The position numbers were made by a program, and so were the translations under genes. A DNA stretch of 64,000 nt from Cladobotryum mycophilum (taxonomy: Eukaryota > Ascomycota > Sordariomycetes > Hypocreales > Hypocreaceae), in NCBI GenBank assembly GCA_036429605.1, contig CM071589.1, positions 496,001-560,000 on the forward strand, read 5' to 3'. Each line of letters opens with the position of its first letter. Position 1 is the stretch's first letter. The notes below the pieces were generated by a model. The model searched no databases. It was not told where the DNA came from and saw nothing but the letters and a program-made list of their open reading frames with translations. This document shows, piece after piece, positions 43,423 through 55,879 of the stretch.

Positions 43423-44250
43423 GATGATGATGGGCAACTCTGCTTGCTGTGATGCTTGGCAAAGTCAGAGTTGACGATGATGGAAGATGGAAGTTGATTG
43501 GAAAGGGGTGGGAGTGGGTGATGGTAGAAGAGGGAAGTTGATTGGAAGAGGAGATGACAGTAGATGTGGGAGTAAAAGTGGAAATTAAATATCGCGTAAT
43601 GTTTTGTGGCCTGAAGAAGTAACGTGCAGCTGTCAAGAGGACGCGAGCTGCAATCAATGGCTAAGAAGCCCGTGGAAGAGTCTATTCCTTTTTCGGAGCA
43701 GTAGAAGAGGGGGATTATTCGGTGTATGAGTCAAAGCCTCAATGCCTTGGAATCGCCTCGCCTCGACCAGAAAAGAATTGTCTGTTGTTGTGGTGAGGAT
43801 GGGATAGAAGAGAGGGAAGAGGAGAAGTGGTTGTTGGGGGGAAAGGAGAAGAGGAAGAAGTGGACCGCCCTCAAGCAGTCTTTGGGGGGTGTACAGGTAA
43901 GCAGACTTCTCTCCGCTACGGGGTACCATGCCAGCATACATCCAGTAGGGCAATAAGGCAGTATCAGAAGCGTCTACTATTATATTCATGCAGATGAAAA
44001 TGATATCAGAGTCAATAAGAATCCAATCAAGTCAACAGTCAAAGTAGATTCCATCATTTGAAATAAAACAATTATTAAATACGAGGCTCTGCTCTTCTTG
44101 AGGGTTCTGTACATCAAGTACCCATTACCGAACACTCGTAGGGAGGTAAGTAGCAGCAGTAGTAGTAGTAGTTCACGTGCCCCTGTACTCGTCCTGTAGG
44201 CGGTGGAAGGCAGTGGAAGGCAGAGCTTGCTGGAGGGCTGCTGCAGTTGC
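43423..44250. other. Intergenic, no gene seen
   Basis: Upstream leader of the SDR gene and the 3' flank of the next minus-strand gene. A short CAG/TAG trinucleotide stretch lies near 44150-44172. A frame at 43654-43989 is low complexity and unsupported. Confidence 0.5.
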
Positions 44251-45124
44251 TTAGCAATGGCGAATGCGTACTCGGATTACGATACCCCAGCCTGTAGTTG
44301 TTTCCCAAAGACCGAATGCGTTCTCCTTCCTGAATGTTACCTCCTCTGCCTTGACTGTCATCGTTACGCCTTCGCCTGATTGCTGAGCGGGGGATCCTGT
44401 TGGTGAAGCTGGCTGTCGATTAGAGACCCTCGATTGCGTGGTAGGTTCCTCCTTTTTGAATAACCCCCAGAGACTTGACCTTCTGCCCTGAGTTTCATCT
44501 CGGGGTCTTGAAACAGGCTGGCGATTAACTACAGTGACAGGTCGGCTAGGTTGCAAGAGTCTCCCTAGACGACGAGCCATTGATTCATCGGACCACCACA
44601 GAGGTGAGCCTGTCTGTGAATCATAGGAGGCACCCTTCTCGGCTCCTTTCTCAGCTGTTTGTAAGTCAGCCCTGGTGGCTTCGTTGACAGACGGGCAATG
44701 ATCTCTGCTTACCAGCCAACTTAGAATGCTGTCCGACCTTGATCAACTTCCGAACCTCCCCTTGCCGCTTCTCCTCCTCGTCGCTGAACGTCCACGACCT
44801 ATCTACAGCCTGGTCCGGTACTATGGTTGCTTCTACAAGCGTTGGAGGAGGGTGAATACCCGCAATTGACGAAAGTAGATCTTCAACATGGGGAACAAGA
44901 AGAGACAGGACGTAGGTATCGTGATGCTCTCTAGCAGACGTCCTGGCAGCTTGCTCTGCTGCAATCTGAGACCGAATGCTGGCTAGATGGGACGAAAAGA
45001 GGGAGGGAGATTGAGGTCCGGTTGCAAGGCGTGGTGATGATGGATCGATATCAGACGCATCAGCATTTGGAGAATAAGGCGGCGGGAGGTCGTCTGAGAC
45101 CAGATAATCCGTTGGATTAGACAT
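44251..45124 (-). CDS. Hypothetical protein, unrecognised
   Basis: Two exons (45124-44713 and 44654-44251) join through a GT-AG intron to 271 residues. The N-terminus has a PPxY-like motif (DLPPPYSPN), which in other proteins binds WW domains. A helical stretch follows (ASIRSQIAAEQAARTSAREH, then DTYVLSLLVPHVEDLLSSI). The C-terminal half is basic and Ser/Pro-rich and ends with TVKAEEVTFRKENAFGLWET. No catalytic motif, signal peptide or membrane helix is seen. The first ATG, at 45124, gives a good start; the upstream extension begins with GTG. The splice-consistent frame and non-repetitive sequence argue for a real gene, but no function can be offered. Confidence 0.6.
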
Positions 45125-46179
45125 ATTGAATGGCAAGATGTCTTCCCTTTCCTCCACAAAGAGACAACGGTAGTGACTGACGCGCTGTTGCTATTGGAAA
45201 CTAGGGCTCAATATCGAGAATAAGCAGCCTATTATTCGATCGAAGCTTTCTACTCCGAGATCCAGAGTTGGCCAAACACTTGCAAGAGAGCAATGGATAA
45301 AAATATGGCAAAATTCAAGTTGGATAGAGCCCGAAGCTCGGCCTTGTTACGTTGATTTTTCGTGTCGCGACTCTTGTACCACCTACAGAATATGGAGGCT
45401 GGAAATGAGGGGACAGCGAGGAGCGTGGTCTATATAGTTTCTATGGCTTTTGGGACGGCATGGCTCGTAAATAAGTTTAGCGGCAAGGCTGTTTGCTTGG
45501 GTTGGTTTGTGGCCCCCGCGAGGCGCAGTCGGGCGACACCCAAAGCATCCCTGGCTTCCGTGGACGATTCAGTGCTGATCCATCCATGTATGATCAATAG
45601 CCTAGGATTATAGTGGAGGTGTTGGCTTTGGTGTGACCTCCAACGGCGGCCTTTCAGCCCACCACCTCTTGTTGCTTGGATCAGCTGGAGATCCATGTCG
45701 AGACACCAAAAATGGATTGTTTGCTTCCGCATTCAGACGTAGTCTGTGGCTATTCATGATGGAGGCCTAGCTTCAGTTTGAAAAGGCTGCAGATCCATCC
45801 AGTTGTCAAAGAATATTAGCGAGGATCACCACATAGCAAAGCACTAATTAAATCTACCGTTGTCATGCACGCATTAAATTCACCAGGAGCACCAACAAAC
45901 AAAGCTCATTCTAGCGTCATGCATGCATCCACAAATTCAACGTCCATTCAAGCATAATGCGGGAACTATCTACCTATGCCACGACGAATGCGTCGCGGTT
46001 ATCTATGGCGTGTACTATTCTAGGACGCTAATTACAACTCTCAATCCGTGAGGTTCTACTATCCATCCATTATCAACCCCTCTGCGCGCAGAAGAATTGG
46101 CCTCAAAAAAACGAAATCTCCCGTATTAATTCCTCCGACTAGGCCCTTGCTTCTCGAGATGGTATTGTCAACAAACGAC
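45125..46179. other. Intergenic, no gene seen
   Basis: About 1 kb with no recognisable coding region or repeat. GCATGCATG-like words occur near 45915-45930. Confidence 0.5.
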
Positions 46180-47542
46180 TCAGTCAACGAATGACTCTGG
46201 ATCCGCTTCCGGTGGAGAGGATTCAACCAGACCGAGAGGAAACATGGTTTCGGGGAGCGTCATGTCAATCGTCTCCGGCTTGACAACCGTTTCTTCGCCA
46301 TCAAACTCCCTGAATCCCCGATATACCTGGGGATACTTCCTGAACATGACGAGTTCTCTTAGATTGGGCAAGGCATTCGCGATGCGATGCATCAAGTAAG
46401 GGTACCATTTATCTCTACGCGGGTCGCCGAATCTGTGGCGAAGCATCACACGGCTCAGCCATCTGACCCGAAACGTGAATGCGAGGCGGGTGAGATTGGG
46501 AAAACGACGAGACATGATGCGCATAAACTACTTCATGGCGTACTTCTACACAGACATTGTGGTCAGTGTTTGATCCTAATCTATGAATCGACTGCAACAA
46601 AAAAGAGAGAGAAAAGAAAGGAGAAATAGGGGGAGGAGGTGGCAAATAGGAGACTCACAACGTCATGAATGGTACCTAGTCCAATATTTCGAGAACAAGT
46701 CAGATTTCGATCGTCAATGATGAGCCACTCCAGTTGAGCAAAGTCTACAGCAATTCGCCTCAAGGTCCGGGTTGTCATATCTGGAATGAACATTAGGCTT
46801 TCATCTCCGCCGTTGGCTAGCAGCAGATGGAGCCACTTGATGCCCCCATGATGCTGCGCTGCTGCTCGGTACGCAGCGGAGCCAACAGGGGAATCAATGT
46901 GGAGTGCCTCGAGAGTGCCGGGCACGCAATGCTGAATCATGCGGGTGACCACCTCTTCGTCGCCCACGAGCCTCAGGTTGTTGAGCTGCCACGGGCGTGA
47001 CAGACGGAGCCAGTCGATGAAGTTGTGGCGTTGGTTGACGAAGCTGTGGGGGAACTGCAGCCAGAGGACACGCAGATTTCGCATCGACTGGATAAACTGT
47101 ACGAGGCACCGGGACAGCTTGTAAGGAACCCCGTTTCGCATGGGGAACGTTTCCTTGTCCGCCATGATCAGCTCAAACGATGCATGAATCTCCAGTGTCG
47201 CTTGTCTAGAAAGGAATTATTAGCAGCATAGTCTATCAATACGACGAGATAGCCAAACGGCAAGGAAATATACTTAACAGAAAGGAGAATCTGAGCCGTT
47301 GCAGGCTCTTCGGGTCGAGAGAAAAGGTCTCCTAGACAACGGTACAGGCGAATGTCCGTACCTATAAACTTGATCCTCTCGAAGAGGGCGGGGGAGGCCT
47401 GTTGCCTGCACTCCTTGGATACCTTGCTCAGGACATCGAGGGTCTCCACGTCGCAGTTCCCCACGACTTCAGACCACATCTCAGCCGGGAGCCTGTATAT
47501 TGCTGGTTCCTGGTGTTCTGCTTCAGTGCTGTTTGGATCCAT
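46180..47542 (-). CDS. F-box domain protein
   Basis: Probable SCF adaptor. Exons 47542-47274, 47205-46659 and a third ending at 46180. An N-terminal F-box (YRLPAEMWSEVVGNCDVETL, VLSKVSKECRQQASPALFER) is followed by leucine-rich segments (MRNLRVLWLQFPHSF, WQLNNLRLVGDEEVV, LEWLIIDDRNLTC, FPNLTRLAFTFRVRW) typical of fungal F-box proteins with LRR-like repeats. The first intron uses GTATAT. The third exon can start at 46545, which leaves a TAG at 46528-46530 five codons in, or at 46527, directly after that TAG used as the acceptor. The second choice keeps the frame open (387 residues) and is adopted here. If the first acceptor is used in vivo, the gene is truncated. Confidence 0.68.
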
Positions 47543-50500
47543 CGTTGCTTGATAGTTGTTCGTGGATGAACCCTAGTAAAAACAAAAAAGGAAAAGGGGG
47601 AAGAGGAAAAGAGGGGAGGAGCAGAGGAAACGGGGCAACTGAAAATTTTTAGTCTGCCAGTTGCCAGCCAGCTTTGACGTTCTCCTTTTTTCTGTCTTTT
47701 TCTCTTATCCATTTTTTTCGTTTGCTTTCTGTTTTCTGTTCCTAAAAATAACCAGGCCGGCTACTCTTCTTTCCTCTAATCATCTTTACGCCGACTAAGT
47801 AAGAGTATGTCTACTATTCCATTCGATTCCAATTGTTTACTAACACTTTTTTTCATCATTCGTTCTATTTTCCCATACTCATTATCTATTCTCTGTAAGT
47901 GTTGTCCATTTCATGCCATTGAGTAGGACTAATTACTTTCAAAGTATAGGCTTCCCCATGCCTCCTTTAACTACATTTCTACAACAGCCGTCGTCGCTGT
48001 ATGACACGGGCGATGAGGCACAGTCGATTTGTGAATATAGGGGCAGCCCCAAGTGAGTAGCCACGTTAACGCTGCCACCCGTATCCTCGAAGCATCTCCT
48101 ACCCTTGGGAGAGAGTCAGTTGGATCTAAATCCAAGGCTATAAAATAGGGGGAAACAAGGTCCGCCTTACGGTTTGATCCTTGTCGCTCGCTGGCGTTGT
48201 TGACTGGTGTCTCCTCAAGGTGAAAGTTTCCTTTCCCTCTCCACGATGCCTCCCTGCTAGCCGAAGTCGCATCTCCCGACAAGCTTGTGTTGATTAGGTG
48301 CGTGACGTTGGGTCAAGCCCCGCACATCTTGAGTATTTCATCATCCATTGCCTTTTACTCTGTCCTTTATTGAACCGTGAAAAGAGGGGATACTGCTGGG
48401 GTTGGTAGAGAAGAAGAATAAAGCGTAGAGCTTTATTTATGCTGGGCGAAGCCTTCGTGTCCCGGGTGCGGTAGGTAGTGCTGGCTCTGCTGCTACCCTA
48501 TCTTTGCAGCGCATTCAACAGACCGGACACATCCACTTCCGACCATTAGTACCAAACACGAGATTACGATGCAAGATTATCATAGGTATAGGTTATTTCT
48601 AAACAAGAATCATATAACTCAAGACATAACTCTGACTACCCATAGACTTGACTCAGAACAAACTATTCTCAACGCCCAATCAACATACGCATACTTCTCG
48701 ACAATCCAAGTCCCGAAACATATAACGCCCTTTTACTCTACTCGTTATATAAATCTCGCATAATTATAGTTTAAGAACGTTACAAAGTCATAGAAAGGCA
48801 AAAACTACGCTGCGAAGAGGCAAGATGTAAGAAAGGGATATGGGACGAGGGAATCACACCTAGACTACTAACTATGTTTGTTTTACACGGCTGTATTCTA
48901 TACTTTGAGAGGTAAACGGAGCTGACGCCACAATGGGTTCAGTCAGTATCAAGTAGAAGAGTTTAGCATTGGTAGGTGTACTTGATAGAAAGCTAGAATG
49001 TAGACATGCTGGACGGATCCAACCCCCGGGGGAGACATGCGAGTGTATAGTGATTCGAGATCTTGGTTTGAGTTGGTCGAAGAAAAAGAGAGATAGATAC
49101 GACTTAAAGAAACCGATCCAAGTCTACCATCTGTATCGCCCTGGTATTGGTGATCATTTCCATCGAAGGTAGTACCAGCTTGAAGGGGAAAGAGGCAGCA
49201 AAAGAACACTCTAGCCGTTCTTGGCTTCTCGAGGCTGTGTTCTGGTGTAGCCAATTCATGGACTATGAGGGAAGTCGAACACCTTATCAAAGAAATGCAT
49301 CCCCATATAGGGTGCGTTGATGATGTTGAATGGAGATGCGAAGTCTTTGGGGCTTCCAGGAGGTTCTTAGGGAGGTTCCCGGATGAGGCGAGACAGAGTT
49401 TAGGCAAGGGGCTAGGCAAAGCGGCTACACAGAGCTTCATAGTGTTACACCTTAACCCTTTTTTTTTTGGAAATGCTCTAGATGAGGTGACAAGAACTCC
49501 GTTGCTTTGATCGAGATTGGATTAATCGTAGGCCATGGCATCAAATATCCAGCAAATATCTTATCCCATACATCTTCGTCTCGTCCATCGTTTGTATTAT
49601 TTCGTCTCTCTTGTGCGTACGGCATGTCATTCATTACGAAATCTCTCCAGCCCTCTTTCTGCTACGTAACATGGTCGGATATCTTGGCATCTTGTATCGG
49701 GGGTTTGTGTCAATTCAACGGCCTCAAGTCGGACACGCGGAGGAATGAGCATCATGACAGGGGCCAGGAGGCATTCAATTCGACCAATATTTGCCTACAA
49801 ATGTGTTTAGCTGTTCAGCTTCATTAGCAGTGTCAAATCCAATAGGGGAAGACAGTTGAATACCCATCCCACAAGTCTACTCGTACGAGTAAAGTGACAG
49901 CAATATCTCAGCTCCTGGTAGCCTGTCAGCCCTGAGGAAGGGGTACAGTATGAGTCGTCAGCTTTGCAGCAACAGGTGGTGCGCCGCGCCCGGCAAAAAG
50001 AAAATTGATAATGGCGCATAATTTGACTGAAAGGGAGACAGACTCCCGGGGACATTTGTCTGTAATTTATGGATGACTTACCCGTAGGGGAAAAAACTCT
50101 TGGTGGATGCAAAATGTTGTCATGGCTGGTTGGAGGCGGATGCCCCGCAGTCAACGCATGCAGATAATGCATGGGTAGGTAGGTAGGTAGCCATCGACAC
50201 CCATATCAGAATGCCCATGGTAGAACCAAGGTAACCAGTGATCGAGTATTTATCGCAAATAAAATCCGACTCTAGCACATCCAATAAAAGAATTTGAGCA
50301 ATTCTTTTACGTTCAAAAAAGGGAGGGCATAACTCAGTTTGTCAAAATGAATGGGGCATGGGATGGGATATACAACTGTTAAGCACGGCGTCTCTACCAC
50401 TACAACACTCGGATCAGGATTCACATCCATATATCTGCAGCCAGCCGTGATAAATGGATAATAAGACAAACTTACTCGCACTCATAAACAGATATCCACA

Positions 50501-50711
50501 GAACCAGCAAGACAGCAAGAGAAGAGATACATAGCCGCCAGATCGACATTGCTCTATTCCCGTTCCGCAGCCCTGTTGCCTTTCATCTCTCTCGATTACC
50601 TCCGTATGTAGATTTCTCTCTTTATTCTCCTGCTTCCGTCGTGGCTGGTACTCTACTATTTTTATGCAATCTATTTTTCCCACAACTTGATCTACTGAAG
50701 CCGTGCTATCT
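47543..50711. other. Long intergenic stretch, no gene recognised
   Basis: 3.2 kb with no protein family resemblance on either strand. A GTAG tetranucleotide repeat lies at about 50174-50192. Short open frames (for example about 48949-49440 minus) lack motifs and introns. Confidence 0.45.
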
Positions 50712-51623
50712 CTACGTACGAGGCTCGGGTCCAAGAGGCGTCCACGTCCCAGCTGCAATATCTTTGCGTATGTGTTCAGCAACCTCTGGAGATGCCTCGG
50801 CAAAGTGATTCGTCTTCTCAATCCATTCCTTCTCCTCCTCCGTACTCTCTCTTCCAATAATGGCGTTGCGGTATGGATATCGACCATATGCATTGATAAT
50901 CGGCCAGTGCACATCCATCAACCTCGCAAACCAAAACGTCCACTTCTGCATCGTAAGATCCTCACCACTCGGTGCTCCTGCCGAAAAGTCTTTTGCAAAC
51001 GCCATTGTGTCGGACAGGATGACCGACCTCTCGGCTCGGTTGGGGTCTGTCTCGCCCGTGCGCGATTCAGCCAATTGGCGAAGCTCTTCGTTCATGGCGA
51101 GGCCGATGTTTTGGTGTTGGATGGACTCGCTGTGCACAAACACGGCGGCAAAGAAGAAGCGAACGATGACCCAGTAGTCGAAGCTGACCTTGACTTCGTC
51201 CCTCCATCGGGGCCATGCATCCGGCCGCTGCTCCGCTGGCAGTGCATACCACGCATCGGCAAGACGCTGCGATAAGACGCCAAAGTAGGCGTCTATCCAG
51301 CGCCCGTCAACGCCTCTGAATAGTGCGCGTGGTGCCTGGTCAAGCAGCTCAACGAGTCCAAAACATTGCTGGGGAAATTCCGGGCTGCTCGGGTCCGGCA
51401 GAAACGACATCAAATCAGGGACATTATCGAGGCCGGTCTCGCTCAAGGCGACGAGAGCAGGCCACGCAGGCCCGCGGATCTTGGAGTCGTAGCTGCTGAA
51501 GCCAAATATTTGCTGGCCGACGAGATTGAAGTCGAGGGGCTCGCTCTTGGAGAATGGCGCACGCGCCTCCGCTAGTGTCTTGAACAGGGACGGAGTGAGG
51601 ACGGATTTCAGGTCTTGGGCCAT
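50712..51623 (-). CDS. DUF924 family protein
   Basis: 303 residues in one exon. The DUF924 pattern is clear: a Trp/Arg-rich segment (RWIDAYFGVLSQRLADAWY), AERSVILSDTMAFAKDFSAG, FWFARLMDVHWPIINAYGRY, and the diagnostic YPYRNAIIGRESTEEEKEW near the C-terminus. DUF924 proteins are alpha-helical (TPR-like) and of unknown biochemical role in bacteria and fungi. Many members are nearer 200 residues; the N-terminal 90 residues here are additional. The ATG at 51623 starts a coherent N-terminus. No signal peptide. A monocistronic gene in a sparse region. Confidence 0.78.
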   Translation of the reverse strand: MAQDLKSVLTPSLFKTLAEARAPFSKSEPLDFNLVGQQIFGFSSYDSKIRGPAWPALVALSETGLDNVPDLMSFLPDPSSPEFPQQCFGLVELLDQAPRALFRGVDGRWIDAYFGVLSQRLADAWYALPAEQRPDAWPRWRDEVKVSFDYWVIVRFFFAAVFVHSESIQHQNIGLAMNEELRQLAESRTGETDPNRAERSVILSDTMAFAKDFSAGAPSGEDLTMQKWTFWFARLMDVHWPIINAYGRYPYRNAIIGRESTEEEKEWIEKTNHFAEASPEVAEHIRKDIAAGTWTPLGPEPRT

Positions 51624-54600
51624 TTTCGGTGGATGCTCTATGGAGTACAGGGTAGGACTTTGTTAGAATGTGGGAGCAAAGGAAAAAGGCAAACAACGTG
51701 GATGCCGACCAGAATATATAAGATTGACTGACTCTGCTGTCGATGCCAGGTTGTCAACGTACTGAAGGTGCATTGCATACCAGTCTTTGCTGACGTGAGA
51801 TGAATGGGTCGACATCGCGGGGACAATATGACTCTGCCAAGTGGGAGAAGAGATGTATGGTTGCTAGAGAACGTGGATGATGAGATTTTATTTCCACGCT
51901 CCACGACATTCATCTTTTTTTATTAAACCTCCTTAGATTCGAGTACTTCCCTCTTTTGCCCTTGATTTCTATACTCATTGCAATTTTCGTAGATTTTTAA
52001 CATGGCCTACTTTCATCATCTTATCCATTCACCACATGTCTACCTACCTACGTACGTACGTCTTCGACTCTTGGAGCGCCCGCATTTTCATGGCTAAAGG
52101 AGACAAACGTGCAAATGATTAATGAGCAAAATGCATTTGATTGGCCATTCATCTTTTGCCTTTGGTCAAGCTTCGCACGTCAAGGATTAGGGAATTGCCG
52201 CTTCCGGACAGCTTCAATCTCATGACACTCTTGGATGAGTGATAAGTTCAAATGCGAGGTTGGAACATGTCCTGCACGAATCCCTCGCAGGATAATGACT
52301 TTGATCGTTCTTGTACAAGCTCAATCTAGATTCACCGTTGTGAGTTACTGCGGACGTCTGGTGTTTTCCAATGTTTTCTTTTTCCACCGTCGGATCGTGG
52401 AAAGTTAGGTAAGTTCCCGTTGATCGTTTCCGCCTGAATCACAGATGCCTACCCTGCAACAAGTCGCATTAAACAGCACAATGATCTTTTTGCTATATAA
52501 AAGATACAATTCTTGGTCCAAAATTGCTCAACAAAGCAATAAACCATCAGTTTATCTACTATCAGGTCGTGACCGTCTAGATTTTATTCATCTTTCTAAG
52601 GGATTAACTAACCTGTCTAAGATAATGATAACATTACGCCAACAAGGATCTGCTTTCAAAAATACAGCAGCACAACGTTGCCTCTCTACCTCTATAAAAA
52701 TGCTTCTACTCGCGCTATACTCTCTCTCTCTCTAAAAAAAAGAAAAAAAAAAAAAGAAGTGTGCATCTCTATCCTGTCCATATCTACCAAGATCCATATG
52801 CCATTGTGCTACGCGTTTGTATTGTGGTGACAAATCCCATCATCCCAATGTTCACGTCGAGGTGAAATCGATTGACCATCAAAACCGGGGATTATAAAAG
52901 TGTTACCTAGATACATAGTGACACAGTACCTGGGATGACCATGCAAATCACTGCACGGTGAAATCTGTTTTAGTGGATGCTCTCCATCAAACAGCTTGTT
53001 CGGATACTGTGTGTGTCTTTGGCCATCAAGACTGGACGCCATTGAAGCATAACCGCCATGTTCTGAGCATCAACAGAGATGAATTAATTCATAGAATGTA
53101 CTGCATGGTGATTCAACAAGGCCGGTTGATCAAGATGAGAAATCTTTCACTACCGTATTTGGTTGCCTGGTGAATGAGGCTATCGTCATCACCAAAACAG
53201 GAAAGCGGGGTAGCTGGTTGGGAGAAGAAGAAGCAATAAAATGATCGCCCCTTTCGTCTCATATGGATGGGTCTTATGAGGGTCCAAGCATCTTTCCCTT
53301 GCCAAACTACTGCAGCAAGGACCATGTTCTGAACCTTGTTGGCTATTTTGGGTAGAGTCTCAGCTCGACTATTAGCTTGAGCTCAGTCTATCGAGAGGAC
53401 CCCCTGTTTTCCCCAGAGTCCAGACCCTGCACAGATGCTGATCAGCATTTGATCGGCACATTGGCGACATGGGGGGTCAAGCAGGAGAACAAAAAGAAAC
53501 CCGGATCGGAGCCAATAGCAGAGTAATTAATAACACCCGAGAAATAGACAGAAATAAGAGAAATGAATAGATATAAAAGAAACAGACAGATATAAGAGGA
53601 ATAGACAGACATGAGAAACACAGGGAGAAACAAGGAGAAATAACAGAAACAGACAGAAACGTCAGTGGCTAGTGCAAATCTGACTACCATGGATGTTCAG
53701 CGTTCTGGTGTTTATTTTCCACCCCCTTGAGGGTTTCGCTGCAAATCTAACATGGAGGCCACTTCACTCTAATAATTTCACTTTTCCGTCTTGGCAGTGC
53801 GCTATCCGATGTGATACGATCCATAGTCCCGTATTGTTTACATCATTCAATTAGAGAAGAGGCAAAATTCAGACAGCTGAGGGGTCAGCCGCTTACGGTC
53901 CAACAGCGCGCTCAAGTTCATCCAAGTTTTCACCTGTCAATAAGATCGGCGTCTTTTTTTAAGCTTCAAAGTGAGACAAACTCCTATCGCTTGCATCCGA
54001 CCACTTTGAACAGTTGACAGTACGGAGGAAATGATCCAACCCCCAAATTTAGAAGCTACCGCGGTTCATGCAAGCCGACAGGGTGAATCATACCCTAAGA
54101 TCAGCGCTTGATATGCTCAAAAAAGGAGAGAATGGCTTTGACAACGTTTGGAGATGAGACATGCCACGGTTAAGAGATGCGCTTCGGTTAGGGGATGCAA
54201 CACCCCGCGGAACGGCAGCTAAAAGGGGCGATCACTGGGCCTTGCGATGCTGGTATCCATCTGATATTCACCTACGTATGGATGTTTCCTCTACGTCAGC
54301 TGTCGCTTCAATGAGGATTACTTGGCAATGCCCGTTGGAGACCCTTCTCTTCCTGCATTTAATATGCTTAGTTTTGAACAGACTCTGCTCTCCTTTCTGT
54401 GCTTTTTTGGACATTCGGCGGATAAAATCCCATCTAAACTGACCCGTCCATTTAGCCATTCAGCTCCGAACCAAGACCTTCCTCACAGCATTAGTTCCAG
54501 ATGGCGCATCACACTAGAAGGTCAAAGCACAACCGTCTAGCACGTCAAAAAAGAAACTCATCATAAAACCTGTTCCTGACTAGAATCTGATAGCCGTCTC

Positions 54601-55098
54601 TGAAAGGCTCAACCAAAGGGCTGCACCCGTCACGGAAACGCACCCTGCTTATTGACCGTCGCGTGGCGTTTAAGACAATGTTTTGGGAAATTGAAGAGGC
54701 TTGAGAGACGCATCGATCGTGCCAAGCTGCCATGTTAGGTGCTTTTATTCTTTCTTCTTTTGCTTCGGCTGGCCAATTGGATGTTGTTGGCATGACTGAC
54801 AGAGCGGAATCTTGACATGCATGGCTGAGGGGAGAGCGGGATGAACTCTCGGACCAGCAATAGTATCATGTCATGACATCTTTGTGAGCAGAACCTGGCC
54901 TTCGAGGTCAAGTATAAAGATCTTGTCTTCATCCATCCAAGAGATATTTTCCCCTCTTCATCCCAACAACACAAGCTTCACACTCGTTTAGAAGTCCTTG
55001 GGCAGTTCTCCAACTATTACACTCTTTTATATCATTAATCTTTTGCCTTTTCACTCTTTTAGTATTTAATATCTTCCCCCGACTTTTCAACCTTCAAG
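51624..55098. other. Long intergenic stretch upstream of the hydrophobin, no gene recognised
   Basis: 3.5 kb. It holds CTAC/GTAC short repeats (about 52035-52060) and a degenerate A-rich repeat (about 53540-53660). Near the right end it holds a pyrimidine-rich promoter-like stretch with TTTATAT (55026) before the hydrophobin ATG. A frame at 52445-52735 has no recognised motif. Confidence 0.5.
53540..53660 (+). repeat. Degenerate AGAAACAGACAGATA-like repeat
   Basis: Units of about 15-20 bp built on GAAAYAGACAGA recur imperfectly across this stretch. No function suggested. Confidence 0.5.
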
Positions 55099-55879
55099 AT
55101 GAAGTTCTTCGCTATTGCTGCTATCCTGGCTGCCACAGCCGTTGCTGTTCCCACCAGCTACCCACCTCCTCCCGGTGGTGGCAACCCCGGAAACCCTGGC
55201 GAGCCCGGTCATCCAGGCAACCCCGGCCATCCAGGTCATCCTGGAAACCCAGGCCACCCAGGCAATCCTGGAAATCCTGGTAACCCCGGCTGGCCTCACC
55301 CTCAGCCTCCTCACCCTCAGCCTCCTCATCCTCAACCTCCTCACCCTCAACCTCCTTACCCAATTCCTGGCTGGCCTCACCCAGGCCATCCTGGAAACCC
55401 TGGCAACCCTGGTTGGCCTTATCCAGGCAACCCCGGTCATCCTGGAAACCCAGGCAATCCGGGTCATCCTGGCAATCCCGGCCACCCTGGAAACCCAGGT
55501 AACCCAGGAAACCCTGGTAACCCTTATCCTCAGCCTGGTGGTGGCAGCGGTCCTCTTTGCCCTGCTGGTCTCTTCTCTGTCCCCCAATGCTGCGCAACTG
55601 ATGTCTTGGGTGTTGCCGACCTCGACTGCAAGACTCGTGAGTATTCCCCATGCCTTGCCTTGTACAAACATCGAGTTACTAACAATGTACTCTAGCTGGA
55701 TCCAAGCCCAGCAACGGTGCTTCCTTCAAGCAGATCTGCGCCAAGCAAGGCCAGCAGGCTCGCTGCTGTGTTATCCCTGTTGTAAGTAACCTTGCCAATA
55801 ACTTAATCATAACATTGGATACTAACCCTTGTGACTATAGGCCGGCCAGGCTCTCCTCTGCACCGCTCCCCTTAACTAA
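55099..55879 (+). CDS. Class II hydrophobin with long Pro/Gly/Asn/His repeat arm
   Basis: Secreted amphipathic protein that coats hyphae and spores. Exons 55099-55636, 55696-55781 and 55841-55879 join in frame to 220 residues. MKFFAIAAILAATAVAVP is a signal peptide. Residues about 25-150 are tandem NPG/HPG triplets with a central PHPQP block. The C-terminal 70 residues hold eight Cys in the exact class II spacing C-x9-CC-x11-C-x16-C-x8-CC-x10-C (LCPAGLFSVPQCCATD, ARCCVIPVAGQALLCTAPLN). Both introns interrupt the hydrophobin domain. Most class II hydrophobins are about 100 residues and lack such an arm, so the arm doubles the protein. A pyrimidine-rich leader and TTTATAT lie upstream. Confidence 0.95.
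55165..55530 (+). repeat. Coding tandem repeat (NPG/HPG and PHPQP units)
   Basis: 9-bp units encoding Asn-Pro-Gly or His-Pro-Gly are repeated more than 25 times. They are interrupted once by PHPQP units (about 55295-55360). Synonymous codons vary, so the array is not a fresh exact expansion. Confidence 0.9.

Noticed and set aside
48949..49440. 163-codon minus-strand frame as a gene
   Set aside because: No motif, poor composition, and no supporting introns or neighbours.
52445..52735. 96-codon plus-strand frame as a gene
   Set aside because: No recognisable motif; low-complexity surroundings with a CT repeat at its end.
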